Assembly (NCBI GenBank): GCA_009774585.1
Contig: VSOA01000073.1
Location: forward strand, 1 to 13,695
DNA from: Lachnospiraceae bacterium
Lineage (GTDB): Bacteria > Bacillota > Clostridia > Lachnospirales > Lachnospiraceae
Direction of reading: 5' to 3'
Length of the DNA: 13,695 bases
Shown here piece after piece: positions 1 to 7,749 of this stretch (its first letter is position 1; each line of letters starts with the position of its first letter). The translations under genes were made by a program, and so were the position numbers. The notes under the pieces were generated by a model. The model was given only the letters and a program-made list of their open reading frames with translations. It had not been told where the DNA came from and did not search any database.

Positions 1-1424
1 TCAGCCCGGAACTGTTCATGGCTGATACTACGCAGCAGTTAAATGACATGATTGGGAGAAGCGGAACGGGCGGAATCTTACCGTTGACCGTAAGCGCGGC
101 GATAACGGTTCTGTTTGCCGTGCTGGCAGCATATCCGTCGGCCGCATATGCGTCCCGCGTTTCACCTACGGTCGCCATGAGCGGGCAGGCAGTGAAAGTG
201 GTAAGGCGCAGTCGTAAGGCAAAGAAAATCCGTAATTTTGAGGCCTACTATGCGCGGTTGAACTTGAAGAGAAGCCGTGGCAGGACGGTTATTACCATTC
301 TTTCTATTGTAATGAGCATCACGGTTTATGTGGCATTGCAGAGCTTCAGCGGTCTTTTGGATACGAGCAGAGACATACAGGCAATGAATAACGGCGACTA
401 TAGTGTAACCAATGAGACGGTGGGAATTGCGCCGGAAAAAATTGCAGAATTAGAAGAAAATGAAGCAGTCTCTAAGCTGGCAACTACCAAGCTTACTGTT
501 TACGAACCGGATGAGAGTGGAAATAGAGATATTAATCTGGATATTGACTTACAATCAGGGGAAAGTTTTCAAGTGGCGGCATTGGATAAAGAGCGGCTGA
601 ACGGCTACAATACGCAGAGCCAAATTTCGGAAGAAGATAAGGAGGCGCTAAGAAGAGGAGAAGCATGTCTGGTGATGAACCCAATTCCTTTTGCTTATCA
701 GGGAGAAGCAGTGGAATGTACACAGTTTGAGAAGGGGGATACGATTACGGTCAACGGCAAAAGGCTACGGGTAGCAGGCATTGTGCAAAGTCCAATTTCG
801 ATTAGTAATGAGGGATTTCTAAACGGTGTGCAGATTATTGTGATAGACGAACTTTATGATGAGTTGACGGGTGATGATAAATATTCTGAAGTATATCCGA
901 CGCTTGCGGATGATACGGAGCCGGAAGATTTCGAGGAATGGTTAAATGAGTGGTGCGAAGGTAATCCGGGAACGCACTGGCTTTCCTATCGGCAGTCGGA
1001 AGAGCAGATGGCGGAAAGTTTTGAACAGATCAGACTGTTGTGCTGGGGACTCATATTGTTTATCGGGCTAATAGGCGTTCTGAATATTATCAATACGGTT
1101 TATACAAATATTCATACGCGGGTAAATGAGATCGGTATGCAGAGGGCTGTCGGAATGAGTGCGGGTAGTCTCTACAAAACGTTTCTATGGGAAGGGGCGT
1201 ACTACGGAATCATTGCATCCGTTATCGGTGCAGTCTGCGGATATATCTGTACTTTGTTTGTGGAGGCCGCGGCAAACGACGCATTACAGATTAGTGCGGT
1301 TCCAATTGCATCTATCTTGGAAGCGGCAGTCGTGTCTGTAGCGGCATGTCTGATTGCCACCGCCATTCCGCTTCACGGAATCGGCAAATTGAGTATCGTG
1401 GAGTCGATTGAGGCGGTAGAATAA
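1..1424 (+). CDS. ABC transporter permease, FtsX/MacB type (5' end missing)
   Basis: This is the 3' portion of a permease subunit of a FtsX/MacB-like ABC exporter. The frame is open to the left edge: codons before the ATG at 18 read S-P-E-L-F, so that ATG is very probably internal and the true start lies outside the window. Numbering from it, a hydrophobic segment at about 20-45 followed by Y-P-S-x-x-A-x-x-x-S-P looks like the end of a first FtsX domain (family pattern P-x-x-x-A-x-x-x-x-P). A basic linker follows, then a membrane segment at about 90-112, a soluble MacB_PCD-like outer loop at about 115-335, and three membrane segments at about 338-360, 385-412 and 425-450. The end, S-I-V-E-S-I-E, resembles the usual FtsX terminus. 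Two FtsX modules imply a long protein working with an ATPase encoded upstream. Substrate is unknown. A terminator hairpin follows 36 bases downstream, so it is not cotranscribed with the polysaccharide genes. Confidence 0.88.
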   Translation, partial: SPELFMADTTQQLNDMIGRSGTGGILPLTVSAAITVLFAVLAAYPSAAYASRVSPTVAMSGQAVKVVRRSRKAKKIRNFEAYYARLNLKRSRGRTVITILSIVMSITVYVALQSFSGLLDTSRDIQAMNNGDYSVTNETVGIAPEKIAELEENEAVSKLATTKLTVYEPDESGNRDINLDIDLQSGESFQVAALDKERLNGYNTQSQISEEDKEALRRGEACLVMNPIPFAYQGEAVECTQFEKGDTITVNGKRLRVAGIVQSPISISNEGFLNGVQIIVIDELYDELTGDDKYSEVYPTLADDTEPEDFEEWLNEWCEGNPGTHWLSYRQSEEQMAESFEQIRLLCWGLILFIGLIGVLNIINTVYTNIHTRVNEIGMQRAVGMSAGSLYKTFLWEGAYYGIIASVIGAVCGYICTLFVEAAANDALQISAVPIASILEAAVVSVAACLIATAIPLHGIGKLSIVESIEAVE

Positions 1425-1459
1425 TAACAAATAAGGGACGCCGCATTTTTTATATTATA

Positions 1460-1496
1460 AAAACGGGTAAGAAATCTATGAAATCTTACCCGTTTT
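1460..1496. terminator. Bidirectional intrinsic terminator between convergent genes
   Basis: A perfect 13-bp inverted repeat (arms 1460-1472 and 1484-1496, AAAACGGGTAAGA and its complement) surrounds an 11-nt loop. The arms end in A and T runs, so both strands get a U-rich tail. It lies between the converging stops of the permease (+) and the lipoprotein (-) and can serve both. Confidence 0.85.
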
Positions 1497-1542
1497 ATTA
1501 TTGTTACATTATATTTGACCAAAAGCTTTTATGCGCGAAGTA

Positions 1543-2709
1543 CTAATTCGCAGAACCGATTTTCTCACCATCTACCAAGAAAGAATCGCCGTCTTCCACA
1601 ATACATACCATTGTCTTGCCGGTATTTAATTCAATTTCATTGCCGGCATCGTCATAATATCTTGTCGCACCGTAATCGGAAGTCTTCTTCCAATTCACAT
1701 GAATGCCTCTGCCGTTTGTAAAGAACCAGCCGTCTCTGGTAGTGTCATGACACTGGAAAGCAAGATAACCTTTCTGGTCACGAACTTCATAATAAGTATT
1801 CTGAATCAGAATATTCTTGAAGGCAAGCTGTTTGCCGTTTGCTCTGTCTACATGAGGACCGTCCGCCTCGCCGGATAAATGCTGGAATCGGTCGTACAGA
1901 CCGGTTTCTTCATTGTATACGAAGTAACAGTTTGTTACCGGATAAGTGGGGGACATGTCCACTTTGTTAGCAGTGATAGCGTTGCTGTACTGAGTCAGAG
2001 TATTAGGCAGATCGCTGGGTGCAAATTTATAATGCTGCTCATCGGAATAGCCGTCACGGTACTCTAAATCATAACCGAGTTTATTGATGTCCGCCAGAAT
2101 ACCTTTCGTATCTACATAAGCATTATCGGTAGAGTTATTGGTGTCGCTTGCGCGCCAGAAGTTACTGCTGGAAAGTCCGTCGATATCTTCTGTATCAGGA
2201 CGATTGATAACTTCATCTATGTAGAAAGGACCACCGAAATGAATGTAGAATGCATCCCACTCAAAAGACCAATATACATAGTAGTCACGGCAGCTTCTTA
2301 CGTTGCCAAGCCTGTCAAAGTTTGTCCAGTCTTGAAAGAGCGCCATCAGTCGGGTAATACTTCCTTCCACATTACACTCATACAAAACATCAGCTTGAGA
2401 AATACCGTATTGAGATGCCGTCTTAGTATTAGGAATCATAACGGTAATCGGTCTTGTGTTATTAACTTCTTCCGTTACCCACTCGTTTGTAATACGGCTG
2501 CGAACCATTCCGTCTTCCGGAGGAAGGTCCTCGTCTGTTTCTGGTTCTGGCGTTTCTTCTGGCTCTTCTATAACTTGCGGTTCATCCACGTCATCAATCA
2601 CTTGTTCAACGACAGGATCTGCGACTACTTCTGTCTCTTCTTTTCCACAACCAAATAATAAAAGAGTAGAAGATAAAGCTACAAGAAAGAGTACCTGCAT
2701 TCTTTTCAT
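1543..2709 (-). CDS. DUF3048 (YerB-like) lipoprotein
   Basis: A predicted membrane-anchored extracytoplasmic lipoprotein of 388 residues. The N-terminus has a short basic stretch, a hydrophobic core and a lipobox L-L-F-G-Cys21. Residues 22-67 form a strongly acidic, proline-rich spacer (many E, D, P). The DUF3048 domain follows: R-P-I-T-V-M-I-x-N at 86-94, Y-G-I-S-Q-A-D-V-L-Y-E at 101-111, V-E-G-S-I-T-R at 114-120, and V-R-S-x-R-D-Y-Y at 137-144, all typical of the family. A second domain extends to the C-terminus, ending near V-D-G-E-K-I-G. Biochemical function of the family is not established to my knowledge. The start is supported by AAGGAG in the order expected on the minus strand (2717-2725), about 7 bases before the ATG. 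The gene has its own promoter candidate and is divergent from rfbD, so a link to the polysaccharide is only positional. Confidence 0.9.
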   Translation of the reverse strand: MKRMQVLFLVALSSTLLLFGCGKEETEVVADPVVEQVIDDVDEPQVIEEPEETPEPETDEDLPPEDGMVRSRITNEWVTEEVNNTRPITVMIPNTKTASQYGISQADVLYECNVEGSITRLMALFQDWTNFDRLGNVRSCRDYYVYWSFEWDAFYIHFGGPFYIDEVINRPDTEDIDGLSSSNFWRASDTNNSTDNAYVDTKGILADINKLGYDLEYRDGYSDEQHYKFAPSDLPNTLTQYSNAITANKVDMSPTYPVTNCYFVYNEETGLYDRFQHLSGEADGPHVDRANGKQLAFKNILIQNTYYEVRDQKGYLAFQCHDTTRDGWFFTNGRGIHVNWKKTSDYGATRYYDDAGNEIELNTGKTMVCIVEDGDSFLVDGEKIGSAN

Positions 2710-2757
2710 CTTTAATCTTCTCCTTTTTTCTAATCTTATTAGTAACCAACTGCACCT

Positions 2758-2786
2758 AGTATATCATAACTAAAAGGTGGAGTCAC
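2758..2786 (-). promoter_or_regulatory. Promoter candidate for the DUF3048 lipoprotein gene
   Basis: Read on the minus strand, GTGACT (2786-2781, 4 of 6 to TTGACA) is separated by exactly 17 bases from TATACT (2763-2758, 5 of 6 to TATAAT). Initiation near 2751 would give a leader of about 42 bases containing the AAGGAG site. Confidence 0.5.
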
Positions 2787-2837
2787 TAGAAAAAACTTGA
2801 AAAAATCTACAAACTTAGCCTGCTTTTGGGTTTATAA

Positions 2838-2866
2838 TTGCATAATTTTGCCATAGGTTGTAGAAT
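2838..2866 (+). promoter_or_regulatory. Weak promoter candidate for the rfbD operon
   Basis: TTGCAT at 2838-2843 lies 17 bases before TAGAAT at 2861-2866 (5 of 6 to the -10 consensus); the -35 match is poor (3 of 6). A perfect TATAAT also occurs at 2833-2838 but has no recognisable -35 at normal spacing. One of these probably drives rfbD, since this is the divergent gap before the first gene of the unit; which one is undecided. Confidence 0.35.
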
Positions 2867-2902
2867 ATAAATCAGCATAAGAAAAGAAGTCTGGAGGGCA
2901 AT

Positions 2903-3745
2903 ATGAAGAAAGTGATAGTGACCGGCGCGAACGGACAGTTAGGGCGCGCTATCAATGAATTGTATGCGGGAAATCCGGAATACGAACTGATCAATACGGA
3001 TGTGGGAGAACTGGATATTACGAACGTGGACAAGGTATTGGAATTCGTGCGGGGAATCCGACCTTACGCGATTATTAATTGTGCGGCATATACGGCGGTA
3101 GAAGCATGTGAGAATGAGGAGGACCTCGCCTTTCGCATTAATGCGATCGGTCCGAGAAATCTAAGTATCGCTTCGCAGGAAACGGGCGCCAAGCTGATGC
3201 ATGTTTCTACGGATTATGTATTTGACGGTAACGGGCACAGACCGTACCTTGAGACTGATCCGGTAGGTCCGCAGGGAGCATACGGCAGGACAAAGCTTGC
3301 CGGTGAGAATTTTGTGAAAGAGTTTTGCCATAAGCATTATATTGTCCGCACAGCATGGCTGTACGGGGACGGCAAGAATTTTGTCAAGACGATGTTACGC
3401 TTGGCAGAGACAAACGATAAAGTAAGAGTGGTAAAAGATCAGGTCGGTTCGCCCACGAGTGCCGCCGAGCTGGCGAAGGCTATCGCGTATCTTCTTCCTA
3501 CCGACAATTACGGGCTGTTCCACGGAACATGTGAGGGCGACTGCAGCTGGGCACAGTTTACGGAGGAGATTTTCCGGCTGGCGGGTAAGAGCACGACAGT
3601 GGAGGCGATCACTTCAGAAGAATACGGTGCTGCGGTGAAACGTCCGGCATATTCGATTTTGGAAAATTATATGCTGAAAATGACGACGGATTTTATGTTT
3701 TCCGATTGGCATGATGCGATTGCAGAATATTTAAAGACGTTATAA
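2903..3745 (+). CDS. rfbD: dTDP-4-dehydrorhamnose reductase
   Basis: RmlD/RfbD, the last step of dTDP-L-rhamnose synthesis: NAD(P)H-dependent reduction of dTDP-6-deoxy-L-lyxo-4-hexulose, in the cytoplasm. The 280-residue length is typical. It is an extended short-chain dehydrogenase: nucleotide-binding G-A-N-G-Q-L-G at 8-14, N-C-A-A-Y-T at 59-64, the V-S-T-D-Y-V-F-D-G active-site segment at 101-109 (Thr103, Asp104, Tyr105), and catalytic Tyr127 and Lys131 in Y-G-R-T-K. The ATG is preceded by GGAGGG (2893-2898) at good spacing. It is the first gene of the polysaccharide unit and is followed by gmd after 69 bases. The other rhamnose genes (rmlA, rmlB, rmlC) are not in the window, so this is either a split pathway or the end of a distribution across loci. 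Confidence 0.93.
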   Translation: MKKVIVTGANGQLGRAINELYAGNPEYELINTDVGELDITNVDKVLEFVRGIRPYAIINCAAYTAVEACENEEDLAFRINAIGPRNLSIASQETGAKLMHVSTDYVFDGNGHRPYLETDPVGPQGAYGRTKLAGENFVKEFCHKHYIVRTAWLYGDGKNFVKTMLRLAETNDKVRVVKDQVGSPTSAAELAKAIAYLLPTDNYGLFHGTCEGDCSWAQFTEEIFRLAGKSTTVEAITSEEYGAAVKRPAYSILENYMLKMTTDFMFSDWHDAIAEYLKTL

Positions 3746-3750
3746 TAAAC

Positions 3751-3791
3751 TTTACACCATCTTATTTTTGTGAGAAAATAACCCATATAAT
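3751..3791 (+). promoter_or_regulatory. Possible internal promoter before gmd
   Basis: In the 69-base gap after rfbD, TTTACA (3751-3756, 5 of 6) stands 17 bases before GAAAAT (3774-3779, 4 of 6), and a perfect TATAAT follows at 3786-3791 without a good -35. Between them lies an AT-only inverted repeat (3762-3768 with 3775-3781). A secondary promoter is plausible but unproven; read-through from rfbD is the simpler reading. Confidence 0.3.
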
Positions 3792-3814
3792 ATAGGAAAG
3801 GAATATATTTTAAT

Positions 3815-4882
3815 ATGCAGAAAATAGCGTTGATTACAGGAATCACAGGTCAAGACGGTTCATATCTGGCGGAGTTTTTGTTAGAAAAAGGATACGAAGT
3901 GCATGGTCTGATACGCAGACTCAGTATTTCTAATACGGCGAGAATAGATCACCTGATTCATTCCGACTATCATAAAGTTAAATTTTTTATTCATTATGCA
4001 GATACGACAGATTCCAGCAATCTGATGAGACTGATCGCGGAAATCCGCCCTACCGAAGTATATAATCTGGCGGCGCAGTCCCATGTCGGCGTGTCATTTG
4101 AGGTGCCGGAGTATACGGCGGAAGCGACGGGGGTGAGTACCTTGAAACTGCTCGAGGCGATCCGCGTCAATGGCGGAACATGCAGATTCTATCAGGCGTC
4201 TACTTCGGAATTATTCGGCGGTATTCCGGAGACGGCGCCGCAGAGTGAGAAAACGCCTTTCTATCCCAAGAGCCCTTACGGCGCGGCGAAGCTGTATTCT
4301 TACTGGATTACGGTAAATTACAGAGAATCCTACAATATGTTTGCATGTAACGGTATTTTGTTTAATCATGAATCTCCGAGACGCGGTGAAAATTTCGTGA
4401 CAAGAAAAATTACGCTGGCGATTGCAAATATCATAGCAGGCAAACAGGACAAGCTTTCTCTCGGTAATATGAACGCGAAGAGAGACTGGGGATTTGCAGG
4501 TGACTATATCAAAGGAATGTGGCTGATGCTTCAGCAGGATAAGCCGGATGACTATGTGCTTGCAACCAATGAAACGCATACGGTCAGGGAATTTGTGGAA
4601 GCGGCATTCGATGAACTCGGTATTCAGATTCGCTGGGAGGGAAGCGGTGTTGACGAGAAAGGATACAATGCGTCGACCGGGAAGTTATTAGTTGATGTGA
4701 ATCCGGAGTTTTACCGTCCGGCAGAAGTTGAGTTCTTATGGGGCAATTGCGAGAAGGCTGAGAAAGAACTGGGCTGGAAGAGGGACGTTGATTTCAAAGC
4801 TCTGGTTGCCATGATGATGGATTCCGATCTGAAAGCTATTGCAGGTATGAGCTGCGAAGAATATAAGCAGAAGAACAGCTAA
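3815..4882 (+). CDS. gmd: GDP-mannose 4,6-dehydratase
   Basis: Converts GDP-D-mannose to GDP-4-keto-6-deoxy-D-mannose with NADP(H), the first committed step toward GDP-L-fucose and other GDP-6-deoxyhexoses. The protein has 355 residues, normal for Gmd. Visible features: Rossmann motif G-I-T-G-Q-D-G at 9-15, the R-R-L-S-I-S-N-T-R-like NADP-binding segment at 34-43, N-L-A-A-Q-S-H-V-G at 84-92, the catalytic segment A-S-T-S-E-L-F-G at 128-135 (Thr130, Glu132), Y-G-A-A-K with Tyr155 and Lys159, N-H-E-S-P-R-R-G at 184-191, and R-D-W-G-F-A-G-D-Y at 223-231. A GGAAAGGAA site (3795-3803) precedes the ATG by about 11 bases. The partner reductase fcl lies two genes downstream, separated by a membrane protein gene, which is unlike the adjacent gmd-fcl order seen in many clusters. 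Confidence 0.95.
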   Translation: MQKIALITGITGQDGSYLAEFLLEKGYEVHGLIRRLSISNTARIDHLIHSDYHKVKFFIHYADTTDSSNLMRLIAEIRPTEVYNLAAQSHVGVSFEVPEYTAEATGVSTLKLLEAIRVNGGTCRFYQASTSELFGGIPETAPQSEKTPFYPKSPYGAAKLYSYWITVNYRESYNMFACNGILFNHESPRRGENFVTRKITLAIANIIAGKQDKLSLGNMNAKRDWGFAGDYIKGMWLMLQQDKPDDYVLATNETHTVREFVEAAFDELGIQIRWEGSGVDEKGYNASTGKLLVDVNPEFYRPAEVEFLWGNCEKAEKELGWKRDVDFKALVAMMMDSDLKAIAGMSCEEYKQKNS

Positions 4883-4925
4883 CCGGGTAGACGGATAAAC
4901 AGACAAGAGAAAGGCATGGATATCT

Positions 4926-6659
4926 ATGCTGTCAGTGATCGCGATATGGATTTATATGTTTCTCACCACTTTCCCTGTCGGATACGGAATTATGTACGCA
5001 GTCACACGGGGGACGAAGTACCGCGTGAAGCACATCGACACCTATCTGATATGCGGGATTGCAGGCGTTACGGTATATGCGCAGTTTGCCAGTCTGTTCG
5101 GACCTGTCGGTCTAATGGCCAATGTAATCTTATGCGTGGTCAACCTATTGGCTGCGTGGATATGTCGGCATGAACTTGGCAGTATGACGCGGGAAGTGTG
5201 GGGTAATATACGGGACAACCGATTAGGGGAAAGAGGGAGGATGTTTGGTATACTCTTCCTCTTTTTACTATTTGCATACGGCGCCTCGCGGGGCATCATT
5301 CATTACGATACGGGCCTGTATCATGCGCAGAGTATCAGATGGATTGAGGAATACGGCGTTGTCAAGGGGCTTGGCAATCTGCATTGCAGGCTGGCATACA
5401 ACAGTTCTTCTTTTGTTTTGTCGGCACTGTACAGTATGGCATTTCTTGGCGGACAGTCATATCACTGCGCAGCGGGTTGGCTGGCCTTTCTGCTGGCGAA
5501 GGTATGTATTGAAGTGATAGGAATGCAGGGGAAGGGGACAATACGTTACGGAAGGCTGCGGGCGAGTGATTTTGCGAAGGTGATGGGCATTTATTATCTG
5601 GTCAATATTTTTGATGAGATGATTTCGCCGGCGTCCGATTATTTTATGGTGCTGCTTGCTTTCTATCTCATAATCCGCTGGCTGGAGCTGCTGGAGGAGA
5701 ACGTGCAGTCTGCATTGCCTTATGCGATGCTTAGCGTGCTGGGAGTATTTCTGATGACGGTGAAGCTGTCGGCGGCATTGATCCTTCTTTTGGTTATTTA
5801 TCCGGCGTATTATTTGGTAAAGCGTAAGAGCTGGCGAGAAATCGCCAAATATATCATATTGGGATTCGTGACGGTATTGCCGTTTATTATAAGAAATATA
5901 TTGCTGTCCGGCTGGCTGGTTTATCCGTTTACACAGATCGATTTGTTTGATGTGTTATGGAAGATTCCAAAGGGTGTGGCAGATTACGACGCGAAAGAAA
6001 TCCAAGTCTGGGGTAGAGGATACGCAGATGTAAATCGGTATGATATTTCTGTGAAGGAATGGATGCCGGAATGGTTCGGGTCGCTGGCAGGCAGTGACAA
6101 GTTATTTGTACTTGCGGCTGTTGCTTCGGTATGTATTCTGTTTGTATATGCTGTCGGTATGTTGTGCAGACTATGGAAAGGAAGATGGGATATCTTCCTC
6201 GTGCAGATTGCCGTGGCGGGATCTTTTGCCTTCTGGTTGTGTACATCTCCGCTGATTCGATACGGCTGTGTTTATGTGTACCTGACCCCGGCGGTTATTC
6301 TGGGCGGCATATATGATAAGCTGCTGTCCGGTGCAGAGGAGCGAAGGCGGACGGGGACAATTTCTTTCAGATGGAAAATGCTCAGGATGTGCGGGATTGT
6401 GGCGGTGTGGTTTTTGTTTGGGTATAAATGTGCGGCGCTCGGTGGGGAAATCATGGGTTCCTTTGTGAACGATTACTGGATTGCACAGAAGGATTATGAA
6501 AACTACAAGACGCAGTCTTATCAGATAGAAGGGATAGATTTCTATTATCCCGTGCAGGGCGATCAGGTGGGATATGACAGTTTCCCGTCTGCGCCGGTGA
6601 GAACAGAAGTGAGATTCTTAGGACAGAATATCGGGGACGGATTTGCCTCCGGAAATTAA
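4926..6659 (+). CDS. Polytopic membrane protein, GT-C-like (LIC_10190-type)
   Basis: A 577-residue protein with roughly eleven or twelve hydrophobic segments, first at about 1-21. It contains H-Y-D-T-G-L-Y-H at 126-133 after an early membrane segment, followed by R-W-I-E-E-Y-G-V-V-x-G-L-G-N-L-H at 138-153. Acidic residues in the first large outer loop are typical catalytic or metal positions of GT-C glycosyltransferases (Asp128 here). From memory these motifs and the C-terminal G-Y-D-S-F-P-S-A-P region (about 548-556) match the poorly characterised LIC_10190-type membrane proteins found in polysaccharide loci. A role in transferring a sugar from a polyprenyl-phosphate donor on the outer face is inference; a Wzy-type polymerase is an alternative. 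Start: the ATG at 4926 has AAAGG about 11 bases upstream; the ATG at 4916 is in another frame and too close to that site. It sits between gmd and fcl. Confidence 0.75.
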   Translation: MLSVIAIWIYMFLTTFPVGYGIMYAVTRGTKYRVKHIDTYLICGIAGVTVYAQFASLFGPVGLMANVILCVVNLLAAWICRHELGSMTREVWGNIRDNRLGERGRMFGILFLFLLFAYGASRGIIHYDTGLYHAQSIRWIEEYGVVKGLGNLHCRLAYNSSSFVLSALYSMAFLGGQSYHCAAGWLAFLLAKVCIEVIGMQGKGTIRYGRLRASDFAKVMGIYYLVNIFDEMISPASDYFMVLLAFYLIIRWLELLEENVQSALPYAMLSVLGVFLMTVKLSAALILLLVIYPAYYLVKRKSWREIAKYIILGFVTVLPFIIRNILLSGWLVYPFTQIDLFDVLWKIPKGVADYDAKEIQVWGRGYADVNRYDISVKEWMPEWFGSLAGSDKLFVLAAVASVCILFVYAVGMLCRLWKGRWDIFLVQIAVAGSFAFWLCTSPLIRYGCVYVYLTPAVILGGIYDKLLSGAEERRRTGTISFRWKMLRMCGIVAVWFLFGYKCAALGGEIMGSFVNDYWIAQKDYENYKTQSYQIEGIDFYYPVQGDQVGYDSFPSAPVRTEVRFLGQNIGDGFASGN

Positions 6660-6700
6660 ATATTTGAAAGAAGGCAGAGAGCCTTAGAAATGGAGATGAC

Positions 6701-7648
6701 GTGGAAATGAACAAAACGGACAAAATCTATGTTGCAGGACACAGAGGACTGGTGGGCAGCGCTATTGTAAGAAACTTGGAGGCAAAGGGCTACCATAATA
6801 TTATCGGCAGGACACATAGAGAGTTAGATCTTACAAGTCAGCAGGCTGTGAGGGATTTCTTTGAGGCAGAGAAGCCTGACGTGGTGGTGCTCGCAGCAGC
6901 GAAGGTAGGCGGAATCAACGCTAATAACACGACCCCGGCGGAGTTTGCATATGAGAATATGCAGATTCAGTGTAATGTGGTTAAATGCTGTCATGACTAT
7001 CAGGTAAAGAAGCTGCTGTTTTTGGGAAGTACATGTATTTATCCTAGAATGGCTCCGCAGCCGATACCGGAGGACGCTCTTTTGACTGGTTTGCTTGAAG
7101 AGACAAATGAAGCGTATGCGATTGCCAAAATTGCCGGGCTTGAAATGTGTAAATTCTTTAAGAGGCAGTACGGCGATGACTTCATAAGCTGCATGCCGAC
7201 CAACCTGTACGGTCCGTATGACAACTACGATCTGCAGGGCTCGCATGTTATGCCTGCGATGATTCGCAAATTCCATGAGGCGAAGATAAGCGGCTCCCCG
7301 ACGGTAGAGTTGTGGGGAACGGGTACGCCTCTCCGGGAATTCCTGTATGTGGATGATATGGCTGACGCCTGTGTATATCTGCTTGAAAATTACAGTGGGG
7401 AGCAGCATGTGAATGTCGGAACCGGTAAAGAGGTTACAATCAAAGAACTTGCAGAGACGGTGCAGAGGGTAGTGGGATATCAGGGTGAGATCGTATGGAA
7501 CCATGATATGCCGGATGGTACGCCGCGCAAACTGACGGATGTGACCAAACTGCATAATCTGGGCTGGAAACACAAGATTGAACTGGATGAAGGCGTACAA
7601 CTTGCATATGATTGGTTTAAGGAAAACGTAAATTCAGCAAGAATGTAG
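6701..7648 (+). CDS. fcl: GDP-L-fucose synthase
   Basis: Epimerase-reductase (WcaG) converting GDP-4-keto-6-deoxy-D-mannose to GDP-L-fucose with NADPH; completes the pathway opened by gmd. About 315 residues, normal length. Motifs: G-H-R-G-L-V-G at 13-19, A-A-A-K-V-G-G-I at 65-72, L-G-S-T-C-I-Y-P at 108-115 (Ser110 and Cys112 correspond to the active-site Ser and Cys), and Y-A-I-A-K with Tyr139 and Lys143. N-L-Y-G-P-Y-D-N-Y-D is followed by a His in G-S-H-V-M-P, the expected catalytic His region. The start is ambiguous: GTG at 6701 is 5 bases after GGAG (6692-6695), and ATG at 6707 is 11 bases after it. Both give a family-like N-terminus and differ by two residues. Confidence 0.95.
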   Translation: MEMNKTDKIYVAGHRGLVGSAIVRNLEAKGYHNIIGRTHRELDLTSQQAVRDFFEAEKPDVVVLAAAKVGGINANNTTPAEFAYENMQIQCNVVKCCHDYQVKKLLFLGSTCIYPRMAPQPIPEDALLTGLLEETNEAYAIAKIAGLEMCKFFKRQYGDDFISCMPTNLYGPYDNYDLQGSHVMPAMIRKFHEAKISGSPTVELWGTGTPLREFLYVDDMADACVYLLENYSGEQHVNVGTGKEVTIKELAETVQRVVGYQGEIVWNHDMPDGTPRKLTDVTKLHNLGWKHKIELDEGVQLAYDWFKENVNSARM

Positions 7649-7661
7649 GCGATAACTTACA

Positions 7662-7697
7662 ATATACATAATATGGATTGTTTGATATTATGTATAT
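7662..7697. repeat. 13-bp AT-rich perfect inverted repeat upstream of the Spo0A-like gene
   Basis: The arms ATATACATAATAT (7662-7674) and ATATTATGTATAT (7685-7697) are exact reverse complements, separated by GGATTGTTTG. It lies in the gap between fcl and the Spo0A-like gene. With no G-C pairs except one and no U tract it is a poor terminator. Arm centres are 23 bases apart, about two helical turns, as in many dimer operators. Confidence 0.7.
7663..7691 (+). promoter_or_regulatory. Promoter candidate inside the inverted repeat
   Basis: TATACA (7663-7668, 4 of 6) is 17 bases before TATTAT (7686-7691, 5 of 6), so the two promoter hexamers would fall in the two arms of the repeat. Initiation near 7698 would give a leader of about 50 bases to the ATG at 7750. 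A protein bound to the repeat would directly block this promoter. Confidence 0.4.
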
Positions 7698-7749
7698 ATG
7701 CAATACAACTACACGAATAATGCAATGCGCAAGAAGGAGTAAAAAGGGA

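Noticed and set aside
2903..3745. GCGGTAG strings (for example near 3096 and 9407) considered as ops/JUMPStart elements.
   Set aside because: They lie inside coding sequence and lack the rest of the GGCGGTAGCGTGC element.
3762..3781. AT-only inverted repeat between rfbD and gmd, considered as a terminator.
   Set aside because: Seven A-T pairs only and no following U tract; too weak to terminate. Kept only as a comment in the promoter entry.
4916..5173. An open frame beginning at ATG 4916, overlapping the 577-residue membrane protein gene.
   Set aside because: It is out of frame with the membrane protein, has a ribosome site only one base upstream, and its Arg/His/Cys-rich product resembles nothing; it is a shadow of the real gene.
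6671..6685. Small hairpin AAGGC-agaga-GCCTT before fcl.
   Set aside because: Five-base stem without a T tract and within a 41-base gap in an operon; probably chance.
6824..7600. A long minus-strand open frame (258 codons) opposite fcl.
   Set aside because: Antisense to a clearly conserved enzyme, no ribosome site, His/Arg/Ile-rich product without recognisable motifs.
7678..7749. N-terminal extension of the Spo0A-like protein from a TTG at 7678.
   Set aside because: The extra 24 residues resemble no Spo0A sequence, overlap the inverted repeat, and the AAGGAG site fits ATG 7750.
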